Assembly: GCA_907165065.1 (NCBI GenBank)
Contig: OU015527.1
Coordinates: 17,807,686 to 17,871,685, forward strand
Length of the DNA stretch: 64,000 nucleotides
DNA from: Caprimulgus europaeus
Lineage: Eukaryota; Chordata; Aves; Caprimulgiformes; Caprimulgidae
Direction: 5' to 3'
The translations under genes were made by a program, and so were the position numbers. Below the pieces are notes generated by a model, which was given only the letters and a program-made list of their open reading frames with translations, was not told where the DNA came from and did not search any database. This document shows, in pieces, positions 49,011-60,690 of this stretch; the first letter of the stretch is position 1; each line of letters begins with the position of its first letter.

Positions 49011-49773
49011 GGGTGTTACTCTTGAAAATATGACTTTACATTTAGTACTTGAGTGTCATATTGTTAAGTATTCAGGAATAGCTCAAAAATCACTCAGCAG
49101 GCAGAAAAAGAAAGCTAAACAAAACACCTCAGACATGCATTTGATGCAGTGTGATTTAAGGAAAAGTGGCTTTCTTTTGTTACTGTTGCCCCCTAAATGT
49201 AATGCATAGCCTCATTTTTTAAGATTTTCTCTCTTCCACATAACCTCAGAGGCCTCACTCCCATGATGGTTGCTAGTTTTTTTCCCACTAGATAATACAT
49301 GAATATAGATAATAGCCTTTCGGTGTCACACATTCAGCACAATCTCATGCTTATATGTCAGGAAATGTCGCTTTCCTTCAGATATGTTTTTAGTTAAAAA
49401 TGCCTTGCACTTTTCAGTGACTTTGTCATGCTGAGCATTTCATTCAGGGTTGGATCTTATCCAGCTCTCACCATAGGCAGTGGCAAGAGTCTTACTGGTT
49501 TCAGCAGGAACTAAATGAAACTCTGTGGGTTTTATCCTCGTTTCTATGTCTTCAGTCCTAAGTACAGCACTTAAACAGATGCTTAAATTTATGTATGTCA
49601 GTAGTTCTATTCAAATCAATGGACCACTCACATGTTTATAATGAAGTACATGTGAAAGTGATTTTCTGGTTTGGGACCATGTACACAAATATATGTATAA
49701 GTATATGAATATGTTATTAAATTATTGAGAACTACACAGCTTGTGAAAGAATAGTGCTTATCATCTTAAACAT

Positions 49774-50476
49774 TAGAATCATAGAATATCTAAAATTGGA
49801 AGGCACCCATAGGGATCACTGAATCCAACTCCCTGCTCCTCACAGGATTACCTAAAACTAAAACAGATGACTAAGAGTGTCATCCAGATGCTCCTTGAAC
49901 TCTGACAGGCTTGGTGCCATGACCACTTCCTTGGGGAGCCTGTTCCAGTGATGCACCACCCTCTCAGTGAAGAACCTTTTCCTAATGTCCAGTCTGAGCT
50001 TCCCCTGACACAGCTTAATTCCACTTCCTTGTGTCTTGTTGCTGGTCAACAGAGAGATAAATCAGCACCTCCACCTCTGCTGCCAGTCTTGAGGAACTTG
50101 TAGGCTGTGATGAGGTCACCCTTCAGCCTTCTATTCTCCAAGATGAACAAACCAAGTGACCTCAGCCACTCCGCCTAAGTCTTGTCCTTGAGGCCCGTTA
50201 TCATCTTGTCTGCTCCCTTCTGGATGCGTTCTAATAGTTCGATGTCATTCTGGTATTGAGGGGCCCAAAACTGCACACAGGGCCTGAGGTGGGGATATAC
50301 CACTGCAGTGTAGAGTGGAACACTCACCTACCTTGACCAGCTAGCTATGCACTGCTTGATGCACCCCACAACACTGTCGGCCCTTTTGGCTGCCAGGGCA
50401 CTGTTGACTCATATGCAACTTGCCACCAACCCAAACCCTCAGATCTCTTTCCATGGGACTGCTCTCCGGAGAGTGT
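49774..50476 (-). mobile_element. CR1 LINE copy, 5'-truncated (subfamily C)
   Basis: The 3' terminal repeat remnant ATCATAGAATATC lies at 49779-49791, followed by a leader (AATTGGAAGGCACCC) and 3' UTR unlike those of the other copies. ORF2 C-terminal sequence follows, up to about 50476, where the similarity ends in the block after the MSQQC motif. Confidence 0.92.
49858..50470 (-). pseudogene. CR1 ORF2 C-terminal remnant, inactive
   Basis: The frame at 49858-50049 on the minus strand gives the last part of ORF2 with the conserved KLCQGKLRLDIRKRFF, VVHHWNRLPKEVV and a tail ending SHLF-stop. 50341-50595 carries a fragment with MERDLRVWV and HMSQQC in another frame. Everything upstream, including the catalytic box, is absent. 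Confidence 0.88.
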
Positions 50477-51287
50477 TTTTCAGAAGCTAAACAATTGAAG
50501 AAACTCATCCTTTTTGACCAGATTTGAATTATATCTGACTCAGTCATTATCCACAAATAAATGAGCTGAAAAATGTAGCCCTTCATCTTCCTCAAATTTA
50601 TTGTGACACAGGCTGGATTTTTATGTTTGCTATATCTATAAAAATCAAAGGAATAGTCTGGATGGACTATTTTAATTCAATAGCTTATTTAGGCATTGTT
50701 CATTTTACTTGCTGTTCATTATTTGTAATCTGTGATTAATTACCTGAGTGTTTAAGTATTGTTTCTGTGTTCTGATTGGATTCCTAAAACTTCTAAGAAC
50801 AGGAAAACAGTAAGTCAGAAACAGTTATTAGCACTTAGTCAAAGTGAATGCACTTGTTAACACATGAATGATATGGTATTAATAAGAAAACAGATGTTAA
50901 TATGAAAAAAATATCTCGATAATTACTGTAATTAAAAAACTGCTTGTGTAAAATCCTTAAAGCAGCATTTTTGCCACATTCAGCCTACTCTAGTTAGTAC
51001 TTTATAACCATTATAAAATTACTGCAAAATTGTAGAAGTGCAACAGTAATGAAATAAGAAAACCAATTCTTCCAGTGACACAGGTTAGTATTTCATTATG
51101 TAGGTATAGCATGGAAGCAAAAGCACGGGTCCTTAAGCTGTAGTTAGTGTTACTGACAGAAGATTTCACCAAACAATTTCAGAAGGTACTTTGATAGTTA
51201 CAACTATATAGGTCATTAAGTAAAAAGTAGTTGTAATGCTAATATCCTAGATGTTACACAGCCCACTGTCTCATAACCAGGTGGAAC
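50477..51287. other. Unique AT-rich DNA, no gene seen
   Basis: About 800 bases between two CR1 copies, with no recognised feature. Confidence 0.55.
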
Positions 51288-52560
51288 AGAATCATATAAT
51301 TGCCTGGTTGGAAAAGACCTCTGAGATCATTGAGTCCATACCTATCCACCTAATCATACCTATCCACTACTAAACCATATCTCTGAGCATCCTATCTAGC
51401 CATCTTTTAAATACGTCCACGGATGGTAACTCAACCACCTCCCTAGGTAGCCTGTTGCATTGCCTGATAACCCTTTCAGTGAAGATTTTTTCCTGACATC
51501 CAATCTGTACCTTCCCTGGCATAACTTAAGGCCATTGCCTCTTGTCCTGTCACTACTTACCTGGGAGAAAAGACACACACCCACCTCGCTACTACCTCCT
51601 TTCAGGTGGTAGCAGACAGTAATAAGGTCTCCCCTCAGCCTCCTCTTCTCTAGACTAAACAACCCCAGTTCCCTCAGCTGCTTCTCATAAGGCTTGTTCT
51701 TCAGATCCTTCACCAGCCTCATTGCCCTTCTCTGGACACGCTTCATTGCCTCAATGTCCTTCTTGTAATGAGAGGCCCAAAACTGGACACAGTATTCAAG
51801 GTGAGGCCTCACCAAAGCTGAGTACAAGGGAAGGGTGACTTCCCTGGTCCTGCTGGCCACACTGTTTCTGATACAAGCCAGGATGCCATTGGCTTTCTTG
51901 GCCACCTGGGCACACTGCTGGCTCATATTCAGGCACTCCCAGGTCCTTTTCCACCAGGCAGCTTTCTGGACACTCTTTCCCCAAGCCTGTAGATTTGCAT
52001 GGGGTTGTTGTGAGCCAAGTGCAGGACCTAGCATTTGGGCTTGTTGAACTTCATGTAGTTGGTTGCAGCCCATTGATCCAACCTGTCCACATCCCTCTGT
52101 AGAGTCTTCCTACCCTCAAGCAGATCAACACTTTCATCCAGCTTAGTGTCATCTGCGAATTTACTGGGGGTGCACTCAATCCCTTCATCCACATAATTGC
52201 TAAAGATGTTAAACAGGACTGCCCCCAACACTGAGCCCTGGGAAACACCACTTGTGACTGGCCTCCACCTGGATTTAACTCCATTTACCACCACCCTCTG
52301 GGCCTGGCCGTACAGCCAGTTTTTAACCCAGCAGAAAGTATGCCTGTCCAGGCCACTGGCAGCCAGTTTCTCAAGCAGAATGCACCTTCTTCCAAAGCTC
52401 ATAGACTTTCTTCTTTTTCTGAGATCTACGCAAAGGTCTTTGCTCAGCCAGGCTTGTTTTCTTCCCCACTAGTTTGTTTTTCAGCACATATGGTGACAAA
52501 GCATAGGAAAAAATATAAAGCTATAACAATATTAAGTTCTCCTAAAATAGAAATGGTGAA
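51288..52560 (-). mobile_element. CR1 LINE copy with internal deletion (subfamily A)
   Basis: The 3' end lies at about 51288 (AGAATCATATAATTG). The sequence from there to about 52380 parallels the copy at 1880-3706 closely. At about 52381 the normal continuation (GTGGGAAATGGTGTC in the 1880 copy, from 2941) is replaced by CCTTCTTCCAAAGCTCATAG. That segment, with the following CAGCCAGGCTTGTTTTCTTCCCC-like stretch, looks like CR1 sequence from further upstream in ORF2. The element therefore seems to have lost the RT fingers and part of the linker. The upper boundary (52470-52560) is uncertain. Confidence 0.9.
51370..52402 (-). pseudogene. CR1 ORF2 remnant (reverse transcriptase), inactive
   Basis: 52028-52402 on the minus strand encodes [12 protein letters not shown], the [16 protein letters not shown] motif, an intact catalytic box FADD (52148-52159) and [14 protein letters not shown], then a TAG stop (52028-52030). 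51396-52073 is open for 225 codons in another frame. It contains [26 protein letters not shown] and [15 protein letters not shown] before drifting out of frame. The native terminus ..RDMV-stop lies at 51370. The stop and the frame offset after KFNKPKC are the same as in the copy at 1955-3660. Confidence 0.92.
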
Positions 52561-53189
52561 AGATTTTGAATAATGGCTAGGATGTGGAGAAGAGCTACAC
52601 ACAACCACAGGAGTTCAGCTGGTATCTGGGCATGGTGTCAGTTGAACTGTAAGCACTTCATGTTCTTTATTTGGATAATCACAGGACAAGAGGAGCCCAA
52701 GGTAGGAAAATAAATCCTTCAGGTAGAAAAGAATGGCATAGGAAAAAAAGCCTTGAGATGACAGAGCTGTGACTGAGAGGACATGAGTCTGGAGCCAGTT
52801 TTCTCTGGAAGTCTGTTGCAGACCCTCATCTGAAGAGTTTAATGGTATCTCATCAGCTCCTGGGGAAAACAGCCCACCCTGTGCTGTGAGTATGGAGACT
52901 AAACTTGCTCTAACCTCTTTGAAGTGTGGTCTTTCATGGGCTGGCTTTGGCTCAAGGAGACATCATCAGGATGAGGCATAACCTGTCATCTGTTTGTATC
53001 ATATATGTCCCAGAGAGAAGGAAAAGCTTTAATGTCAGGCATACCACTGCTTTTACCTTTAAAGTCAAATAGATTTAATTCCCTCCCATCCTCTGAAATT
53101 CTCAGAATTTCAGAATGACTTTTTATGGTCAAAAGAGAGATAGATAAGAGGTGTGCTGCTGAGCCCTGCAGGTCTGGGTGGTGGCTCAG
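52561..53189. other. Unique DNA with a short perfect inverted repeat
   Basis: No gene or repeat family was recognised. An inverted repeat with 11-bp arms lies at 53092-53114. Confidence 0.5.
53092..53114. other. Perfect inverted repeat, 11-bp arms, 1-nt spacer
   Basis: TCTGAAATTCT (53092-53102), a single C, then AGAATTTCAGA (53104-53114). The centre reads TTCTCAGAA, the TTCnnnGAA form of a STAT-type dimer site. Binding is an inference only. Confidence 0.7.
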
Positions 53190-53930
53190 CAGAGTGGCTG
53201 TGGGAGGCAGCCAGCAGCTGCCTGGGGCCAGTTGCAGCCAGTTGCAACCAGTTCTGGCACCAGCACAAGCAACCCCTTGCCCTCTGAAGTCACAGCTCTC
53301 ATGTAACAGATCACATATATTTAATGGTCATCCACATTTCTGAGAGGAGGAAACATGAGGAACACACATGTGGCTGGCGGCCTGCTGCTGAGGGCACTGC
53401 TGAAAGGCAGATGGAGGGTCTTGGAAGATGGCACTCCATATGAAAGGGGTAGCCTGCCAGGGCAGGGACAACAGTGAGGGACTGCAGCCATAAAGGGACC
53501 CATGCCAGGGCAGGGATACTCATGAGGGGGCTGCAGCCTGCAGGTGGCTCATGCTGGAGTAGGAGAAAAACAGCAAAAAAGGAAGGAGGAACCACAAGAA
53601 ACCAGTATGCACAGAGACACACATGGAACCATTAGTTACTCAACCCCATCTTGTGCGGCTGCCCTCTGGGGCTGGGGGAACTGGAATGGGGATGTGAGAA
53701 CGTATGTAACTTCATACTTTTCATCCCTCTTCCCCACAGTCCAATTAAGTGTTGGTTTACTTGTTTACATTTTATTTTTCTCAATGCTCAAAACAGTTAT
53801 TAGAAATTTGTGGTAATGAAAGTTAAACTAAATTAAGTAAAAAATGTCCAAGCTGAGAATATTTTGTCCAGGACAGGAGAGGAAGATAAGTAATGGCAAA
53901 TTTCTGAAGGTTTACCCTCTCATTGGCCAC
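53190..53930 (+). mobile_element. Degraded LTR-like avian repeat
   Basis: The plus strand shows repeated GGGACCCATGCCAGGGCAGGG-type phrases, with GGCTGCAGCC and a CTCATGCTGGAG phrase at about 53495-53560. A CTCAACCCCATCTTGTGCGGCT block (about 53640-53661), a long T-rich region and a GGTAATGAAAGTTAAACTAA stretch (53811-53830) follow, then TGTCCAAGCTGAGAATATTTTG. This order resembles a common bird endogenous-retrovirus LTR remembered from other avian genomes. It is highly diverged and both ends are unclear. No internal retroviral genes are visible. Confidence 0.45.
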
Positions 53931-55668
53931 TCTACAGTGCTCAGTGACATTTTACTCCTATATTTCTGTTGCACTACAATGACAAGTCCGTCATGCTCAC
54001 ATGTGTGAAATAACATTATGTCATGATCTGTAACAAAGTACAGCTTCTGATTCAACGGGAAGGACTCGGTTCTAATCTGCATGCCAAGCAGATGTGAATT
54101 AGGGGGCTCTTTCAGTGATGTCTGCAGCTGAAGTTAAAAAGTGAAACAAAACTCAGCCCTTTCAATGAAAAGAACCCGGAGAAACACATTCTCCTTTCTC
54201 TATCAGAAATCTAGGTGGAGCATCTAATGACTAATAGATGTTTGAGCCATAGACTCATATAAATTAAATAACAGCTATCCTTCATTGACATATTTTCATT
54301 GAATACATTGATGCATACCTCTGTATAGCCTCAGAATGCTGCACAGCTGTTAATACTAGGTTGTCTTTGGCATATAAAACCTACACCATATAGTCCCCCT
54401 GCCTCATCTGCTACCTGTGTTAGGCTGTACCAGGCAAATCCTGAAGACTCAGGTATTTGGGAAAATTCACATGAAAGAGAGATGGGAAGATATGAGGCAT
54501 GTGGTGTCTTAACAGTCACAAAGTTAATCTTTCCTTCAACAAGAGAGGAGAGTGCAGGGGCAACCACATCACTAAATTTTCAGTCACATTCTGGAAATGA
54601 CATAGTCAGAGAATATCCAGGTTTTGTCTGGTTAAATAATTATACCAAGAAACACCTGTTAATTGAAAAAAAACTATAGAATTTTGCAGTCTTAGATCCT
54701 ATGTGATCTTTTTTGTAATTATTGTATATTTAATAAAATATACCATCTAGCTGTTTTACATTGAAATGGGGTTTCATGGAAAAGACAGTGCATTCAATGT
54801 AGATTTTTCTCATACTGACAAAAGCAAGGAGCAGCTGCACTGGAAAGTGAGTTATACTACTGCGAAAACAGCTCATGGTAACACTGAGAATCAGGACCAT
54901 GTTCCCTGTCAAATGCGGAGACACTGAGATTAACTCTGATCATAACTGAGAGCAGAATTTGAAACTGGCAATTTACTTATGAAGTTCTGCCTGTTAAAGG
55001 ACATTTGTTTTGTCTAAATGTAGCTCATACAAATGTAAGAACAGAGTCAGGGGATCTACATATGCAAATATTCCTTTAGCAGGTAGAAAATTAAATATTT
55101 TTGGCTAGATGTTAGAGCCAGTTTTAAAATATGTAATATGCTTCGAGCACCTGACATATATTGAATACTAATGACAGCGGAAGAAAAAACCCTGCTTCCT
55201 CTGTATCCTTACATTTTGTTTAAAATAGTCTTAAAACTTTTAACATGGGCTGATGTAATTTTTAAGACAGCTTGTCACTATGCTAGAGAAATTGTTGATG
55301 CTTTAGTTGATTCACTGTTTTGGCATTTTAGTTGTTTTGAAGGCTTTGTATAGGAATTTGAAATAAGTATTCCGCTGAAGTGGACTGTATTTTTAATTAA
55401 AGCTTATCTGACTAATGAGCTTGATAGGAAGCTGGTTTTCCCCTGGAAACCAAAATAAAACTTCATTTTGAAGCCATTACATTGTACAAAAAAAGTTTGC
55501 TATTTAATTCTTTTCTGGGCAACAAATTAAAATTCATTTTAATACTTGGTGGTTTTTTTTAATAATTAATGTTTCCTGCATTTTCTAGGACTATTCTTTT
55601 CAAACCTCTAGTAGAGAAGACTTATTTCTTCATCTGAAAAGCTCTCCCATATTTGGCTCATGAACAAC

Positions 55669-55690
55669 CAAAGTATTTTCAAATACTTTG
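55669..55690. other. Perfect hairpin, 10-bp arms, 2-nt loop
   Basis: CAAAGTATTT (55669-55678), loop TC, then AAATACTTTG (55681-55690). It lies at the left edge of a candidate regulatory block. Confidence 0.8.
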
Positions 55691-55694
55691 TTTT

Positions 55695-56110
55695 GGAACT
55701 CTGACATATCCTGAAAATGTTCTGTCATGCATTACACAGCAGGATTTCAACAAGTGCATGGTAAACAATTAAGCCTCATTTACATTTTACGACTAGTTTC
55801 ACTTACGTATTGCTGTGATTTTAGCATGCATTAAATAGCATGAATTTAAGCAACCCAGATTTTTGACGTGCTATTCTGCATGCGAAGCATCAGTCGCCTA
55901 CATTTGGTTGAACAAAACCTAGGAATTATACAGCAGTGAGCTCAAATTGAAATGAAATTACTCTGAAATTTAAAAGCCAAGATAAATCATTTACAGCAGC
56001 TTCGTAAAAGGATGAGAGATGAAATGCATATTCTCCCTGGCATTAAATAAAATATGTTTAAACCATGTCATATATTGTAAAGGTCTCTGTGGTAGATTTT
56101 TGAAAGACTG
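55695..56110. promoter_or_regulatory. CpG-retaining candidate conserved non-coding block
   Basis: Six CpG occur between 55790 and 56003 (TACGAC, TACGTA, GACGTG, TGCGAA, GTCGCC, TTCGTA) in strongly AT-rich DNA. Other sites include AAACAATTAAGCC, TTAGCATGCATTAAATAGCATG and GATAAATCATTTAC. No coding frame is convincing. Together with the hairpin at its edge it is among the best enhancer candidates in the window, by inference. Confidence 0.35.
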
Positions 56111-59100
56111 TCACTTCATTAGAGCATAGATTATATCTGTCAATAGGAGATCAATATGTAGTGCTGGATTCTATTTTTAAATTGTTGGATAAATGCAGAT
56201 AGTAATTAAATAGGCAATTTCATTATTATACCCTTTGGTAAAAATGTTGTAATTTTAACCATGCAGCATAAAGTAATATTTCTTAATCTTTAATTATACT
56301 CTAAGATTCTAATAGTTAGATGACAGACTATCTCTAGAAGAATTACTGTCAGATACTTTCCTTTTAAACTCTAGAAAACAATGCTCTATTGAATATAGAT
56401 CAAGCCTTTATTGCTCCCAAATAAGATTTTCCCATGTTCAGTTTATTTTATTTTTGTAGTCATCTTCCAAAACAGTGCTACACCTGCTCTAGTGTTTTTA
56501 TCATTCATGTCTTTATATAAAATTTTTCATCTGCTCAGAGTATTTACATTTTACCAAGTTTCTGATTCTTTTCTTTCCATGAATATGGAAATAAAGCTTA
56601 TCTGTAAACGGCACTTTTGCTCAGGAAAATAAGGTGAGAATTCATGTGGTGAAAACCATTCGTTAGGTACAGTGTCACATGCAGACTTGTGATCTTGTAA
56701 CTAAGTCCTTTTGGACAATGCCAGTTTTATGTCATGAGTTCCAGTTGTAAATATTTTAATAGGACGTAATGGGAAGAATGGAGAGTGAATAGTGGGAGCT
56801 ACTACATTCTAATCTGATCTGTGCCACTGTGAAATCTCAGGAAAATAATGAATTCTTTTTTCTGGTCTAGTCTACTCTTCTTCAAAAAGATAATACATCC
56901 TTACAGCAGAAAGAATGTATTTTAGCTTCACCTCAAGTTTTCTTTATGCACAGGAATTGGGAGTGTCAGAGTTTCACCAGCATGGGGCTACAGCCAAGTT
57001 AACAACCTGTGCCAAGAGACAGGACTTAGCAGCAGGCATGGTGCAGAGATAATTTAGGATTACTGCACCTATGTCTGAGCTAAAATCTCTGAATAGGCTG
57101 CTTTGCCTCTCATAGGTATATCTGCTCTCACTGATGTGACCTTGGGCATTTTTGAACCACATTCTGTTAAATGCCATATATGCGCTTTTGTCCAGGTCTC
57201 CTAAGCTGAAGCTTGATGGCAGGTGACTCAGCAGAGGCAACAAAACATATCTGCAAAACAAGGTTTTCAGTTCTACACCTGTGTTGTCTTAGACACCAAA
57301 CTTGGAGTATAATTATGAGCTTTTTATTTGACGATAAACCCTGGAGTGTTTTCAAATCTGTTACTGAGACAGTTGTCTTTTAAAGGTTTTCTTGTAGAAA
57401 TATCTCAGCACTGTAGCAATTTCTCCAAGATCAGTATTTTCTTCACTAAGACAATTCTCATATATCCATCACAAAATGACTGAATGGCCTTTTAGCATGC
57501 CTTGGCATGTAACATTACATTGCTTACAGCAAGTTCTACCCAAAGGGTTTGTTGCAGCAGCTAGATTTTGGTTGTCTAGTAATCAAAATTCCACATGACT
57601 TTTTACTAAAAAAGCAGTTACTGTTATAATATTATCCTATTGCTTCATTATTCTGTAATTTGAATCAGATTTGTGGCCATTTTGATTGCTTTTACAAAGT
57701 TATATTTGTGGAGTAACCTCTAACCGCTTCCTATTTACCTTTAATGAGTGTAAAACAGAAACTTTAAAATTATAAAAAACCCCTTGCCAGTTAAAAAGTT
57801 AATTGTAAAACATAATTTTATCTTGGCAATTATTTGACAAATCCAGGAATAAAATGTAGCTGAGAAGTGAAGTCTGCTGATTTCAAATGACATGTCACAT
57901 CAGATAGAATTTGTTTTGCTGTTGGTGGCAGAAAATAATTCAGTGCTTCAGTTCCAAACAAATGAAACAGGTACACAACACAGACAGTTGGCTGTACCTG
58001 TATAAAACAGCTGTATCTTCAAACCCTGAACATGTATATATTTACCTTTTCAATAAAGTGGTTGGCCCACAATACACCCCACAGCCAAAGACAGGCCTCA
58101 TCTCAGCCCTCTTTTACGTTTTTCACTTGAACTGATCTCTTGATTCTGACCTCACTTGTCACTGTAAACCAGGAATAATTTCACTGAAGTCAGCACAGAA
58201 ACACCACTTTGTCAAGGTCAGAATCAGACCTTGCTTGGGAGTCATTCCAAGTCTAGTACTAAAAGCTATGAGGTATATCACATTCAGAACTTGTCACAAT
58301 GTTGTAGATGCAGGGTCAAAAGATAGACATTTTATGTTGCTATCAGACATGTACACTGCTCTTTCCAAATGAAAATGTTGATCTAATTGACTTCAAAATA
58401 CCTTTCAGCAACAGCTGCCAAGTTCCCTTTAATGGAGAATGTGAAAGATTTTTTTTTTCTGTCATTTTCTTAATAAAAGCAGATACAAATTCGATTAGAG
58501 AAAGCATAGCCAGCTTTTTAAACATCTTTTTTCCACTCTAGTGCACCTGCTTTGACACCTACAATACACCATAGCAAAAATTAAGAGGCATCTTAGTCCA
58601 AAGAAGTGGTTAAGAAAATGCATGTTTTATATGATAATTCACTCTGTATTTTCCCATTTGCCCTGAAACTTTCTTAGATGTCTAATGCAAATAAGTGACC
58701 ATGTAGAAAAGCATCCCCAATGTGCAAAAGTAAACATTTGGCTCCTGCTATTCTGTACCATGATCTGGAGATGAAATGGTGAGATGTCTAACCTGTACTG
58801 GAAAAGCTCAGCACACTCAAAGCCCCAGGAGCACTCACTACAGCACAACAACCATATGGTAAAGAGGTACCCAGTTTGTTAAAGCATTGTTAAGGTATAA
58901 TGTGGGTGCATTATCCCACTGCCATTTCAGCTATTTCCTCTGCCCAGGAGACTTTGCTGTCTATATGGGACAGAAGAGCATGACTAGAGGCATTCACTGC
59001 CCCTTCTGTGGGTATTAGGCCACTGACAAGCCAAAACCTCCAAAATCTGCGAAACCAGGAAGAGAAAGAAAAGGTCCTTTTCTCGCTAGCTGATGAAGAC

Positions 59101-59816
59101 AGACTCTCAACTCAAATGAATTCTACATCTACCACTCAGATGAAAAGCTGTTGTAGTACCAGTCCAGGACTTGGGTTACCTGTGTACAAAGCCCTGAGCT
59201 GCAGCAGCCTTGCTAGGTGACCTGAAGCAAGTTACTTATTTGAGCAACAGCTCCCCAGCTGTACAATATGGAAAATGACACTTCCATCTTGCTCATGCTA
59301 GTGATGAGAATAACTGTAACAGGGACCATGAAGCACTCATATTCTATGGTAATAAAGATGGTAATAACATAATGGGAATACATTTTCACAATGTAAACAA
59401 CATGCAAAGCAGGGAGAACCCTTCTTGCATAGATTCACCTGCTGTTTTCAATTTTACAACAATGAATGTAATTTTTAGTACAATGCTTTGGCTTACAGGT
59501 CTGCAAATATTTTGTTACAAACCTGGACTTTTAGTATTAAAACTGTACTAGCAATCTTGGTAATCAGCAACAAGGCAAATACAGTTTGGCAAATAAAAAT
59601 TTGCAGAGAAATTTGCATCTGATCTTATATACCTATGATCTGAGATCACTGCATTGAGGCTATTGCCTTGTTAGTCTTCATAATACGCTGCTGTAAGAAA
59701 GACAGTAGCTGTAGGGAGGTTCACCCTTTTCCATCAGAAATATATACCTAATTAAACTGAACTGCTTGTGCTTTCATTTTGCCTCAACCTCCATTTGGCA
59801 GGCAGGAACTAAAAGT

Positions 59817-59925
59817 CACAGAATCATGGAATCACAGAATCGTAGGGGTTGGAAGGCACCTCAGGAGATCACCTAGTCTATCCCTGCTGCTAAAGCAGGT
59901 TCCCTACAACAGGTAACAAATGGGA
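59817..59925 (-). mobile_element. Short CR1 3'-end fragment (another subfamily)
   Basis: Terminal repeat units GAATCATG/GAATCACA/GAATCGTA (59821-59844) are followed by GGGGTTGGAAGGCACCTC and a CTGCTAAAGCAGGTTCCCTA block typical of CR1 3' UTRs. Only about 110 bp is present, with no ORF2. Confidence 0.9.
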
Positions 59926-60478
59926 TCTTGTATCACAACAGTTCCTTCTGCAACAATCTGAAAAAAAAAAAGGTTTGTATTTCAACCTAGTCAACAATTT
60001 GAGTATTCCCCAGGCACTATTCCCCAGGAAATTCAGTTGAAAATATGTAGTTCTGGTTCATAAAAAGAGATATTTTAATATTAATTGCTGCAGATGTATT
60101 AATCAACCTTCTAAAAGAAGAGTTTACAGGCAGTATACCACCTTTCACTACAAAATGCGCTCTTGCATTCTGGTGAGATCTCAAGACCTCAAGTTTATTT
60201 CCTGCCATGGCTCCAATTTACTTTTTCATAGTGTTAGCAGATTTCCAACTGTGATTTTCTATATCTGTTGCAAATGTTCAACAATTTGCAGGAGAAATTT
60301 TAGGTCTTGGGTTTTTCTAAACTTTAAATATATAAAGATTAAAGAATGAATGTGCACTCCACATACAGAGAAACCAGCTTTTGCAGGAATGGAAAAGATG
60401 GTTCAGCTTCTTAAACCCCAGAGGAATTAATAGTATCTACATTCACTGCTACTTCTCTTTTGCATACTTCTTTCAACT
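59926..60478. other. Unique DNA between two CR1 fragments
   Basis: No gene or repeat seen. Confidence 0.5.
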
Positions 60479-60690
60479 AAAGAGGTTCCCTAGAGAGATG
60501 GTTTGGTAAACTAGAAAGTACTGTGGTAAAACTTCCCCCTCCCTGGAAGTGTTCAAGTCCAGGCTGGATGAGGCTTTGAGCAACCTGGTCTAGTGGAAAG
60601 GTGTCCCTGCTCATGGCAGGAGGGTTGGAGCTAGATGATCTTTAAGGTCCCTTCCAACCCTAACCATTCTATGATTCTATAATTCTATGA
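60479..60690 (+). mobile_element. CR1 LINE 3'-end fragment, the only plus-strand copy
   Basis: The fragment reads in the sense direction: AGAGGTTCCCTAGAGAGATGG, the ORF2 tail (FKSRLDEALSNLV-stop, TAG at 60591-60593), the 3' UTR with a GATGATCTTTAAGGTCCC phrase, and three tandem copies of ATTCTATG/ATTCTATA (60667-60690). It belongs to the same subfamily group as the copies at 14924 and 41280. All other CR1 copies in the window lie on the opposite strand. Confidence 0.95.

Larger units (their letters stand above)
43551..49773. other. Unique stretch with exon-like and regulatory-looking signals
   Basis: No known protein gene was recognised. The stretch contains an exon-like, CpG-rich block (44074-44466), a second exon-like signal (48810-49010), a constrained-looking block (46850-47115) and a T18 tract (47617-47634). 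The rest is AT-rich DNA without recognisable content. Confidence 0.45.
53931..59816. other. Unique DNA, no gene seen; one strong candidate regulatory block
   Basis: No protein gene or transposon was recognised in these 5.9 kb. A hairpin at 55669-55690 and the constrained-looking block at 55695-56110 are entered separately. Another AT-rich, homeodomain-core-rich segment lies at about 56150-56300. Confidence 0.5.
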
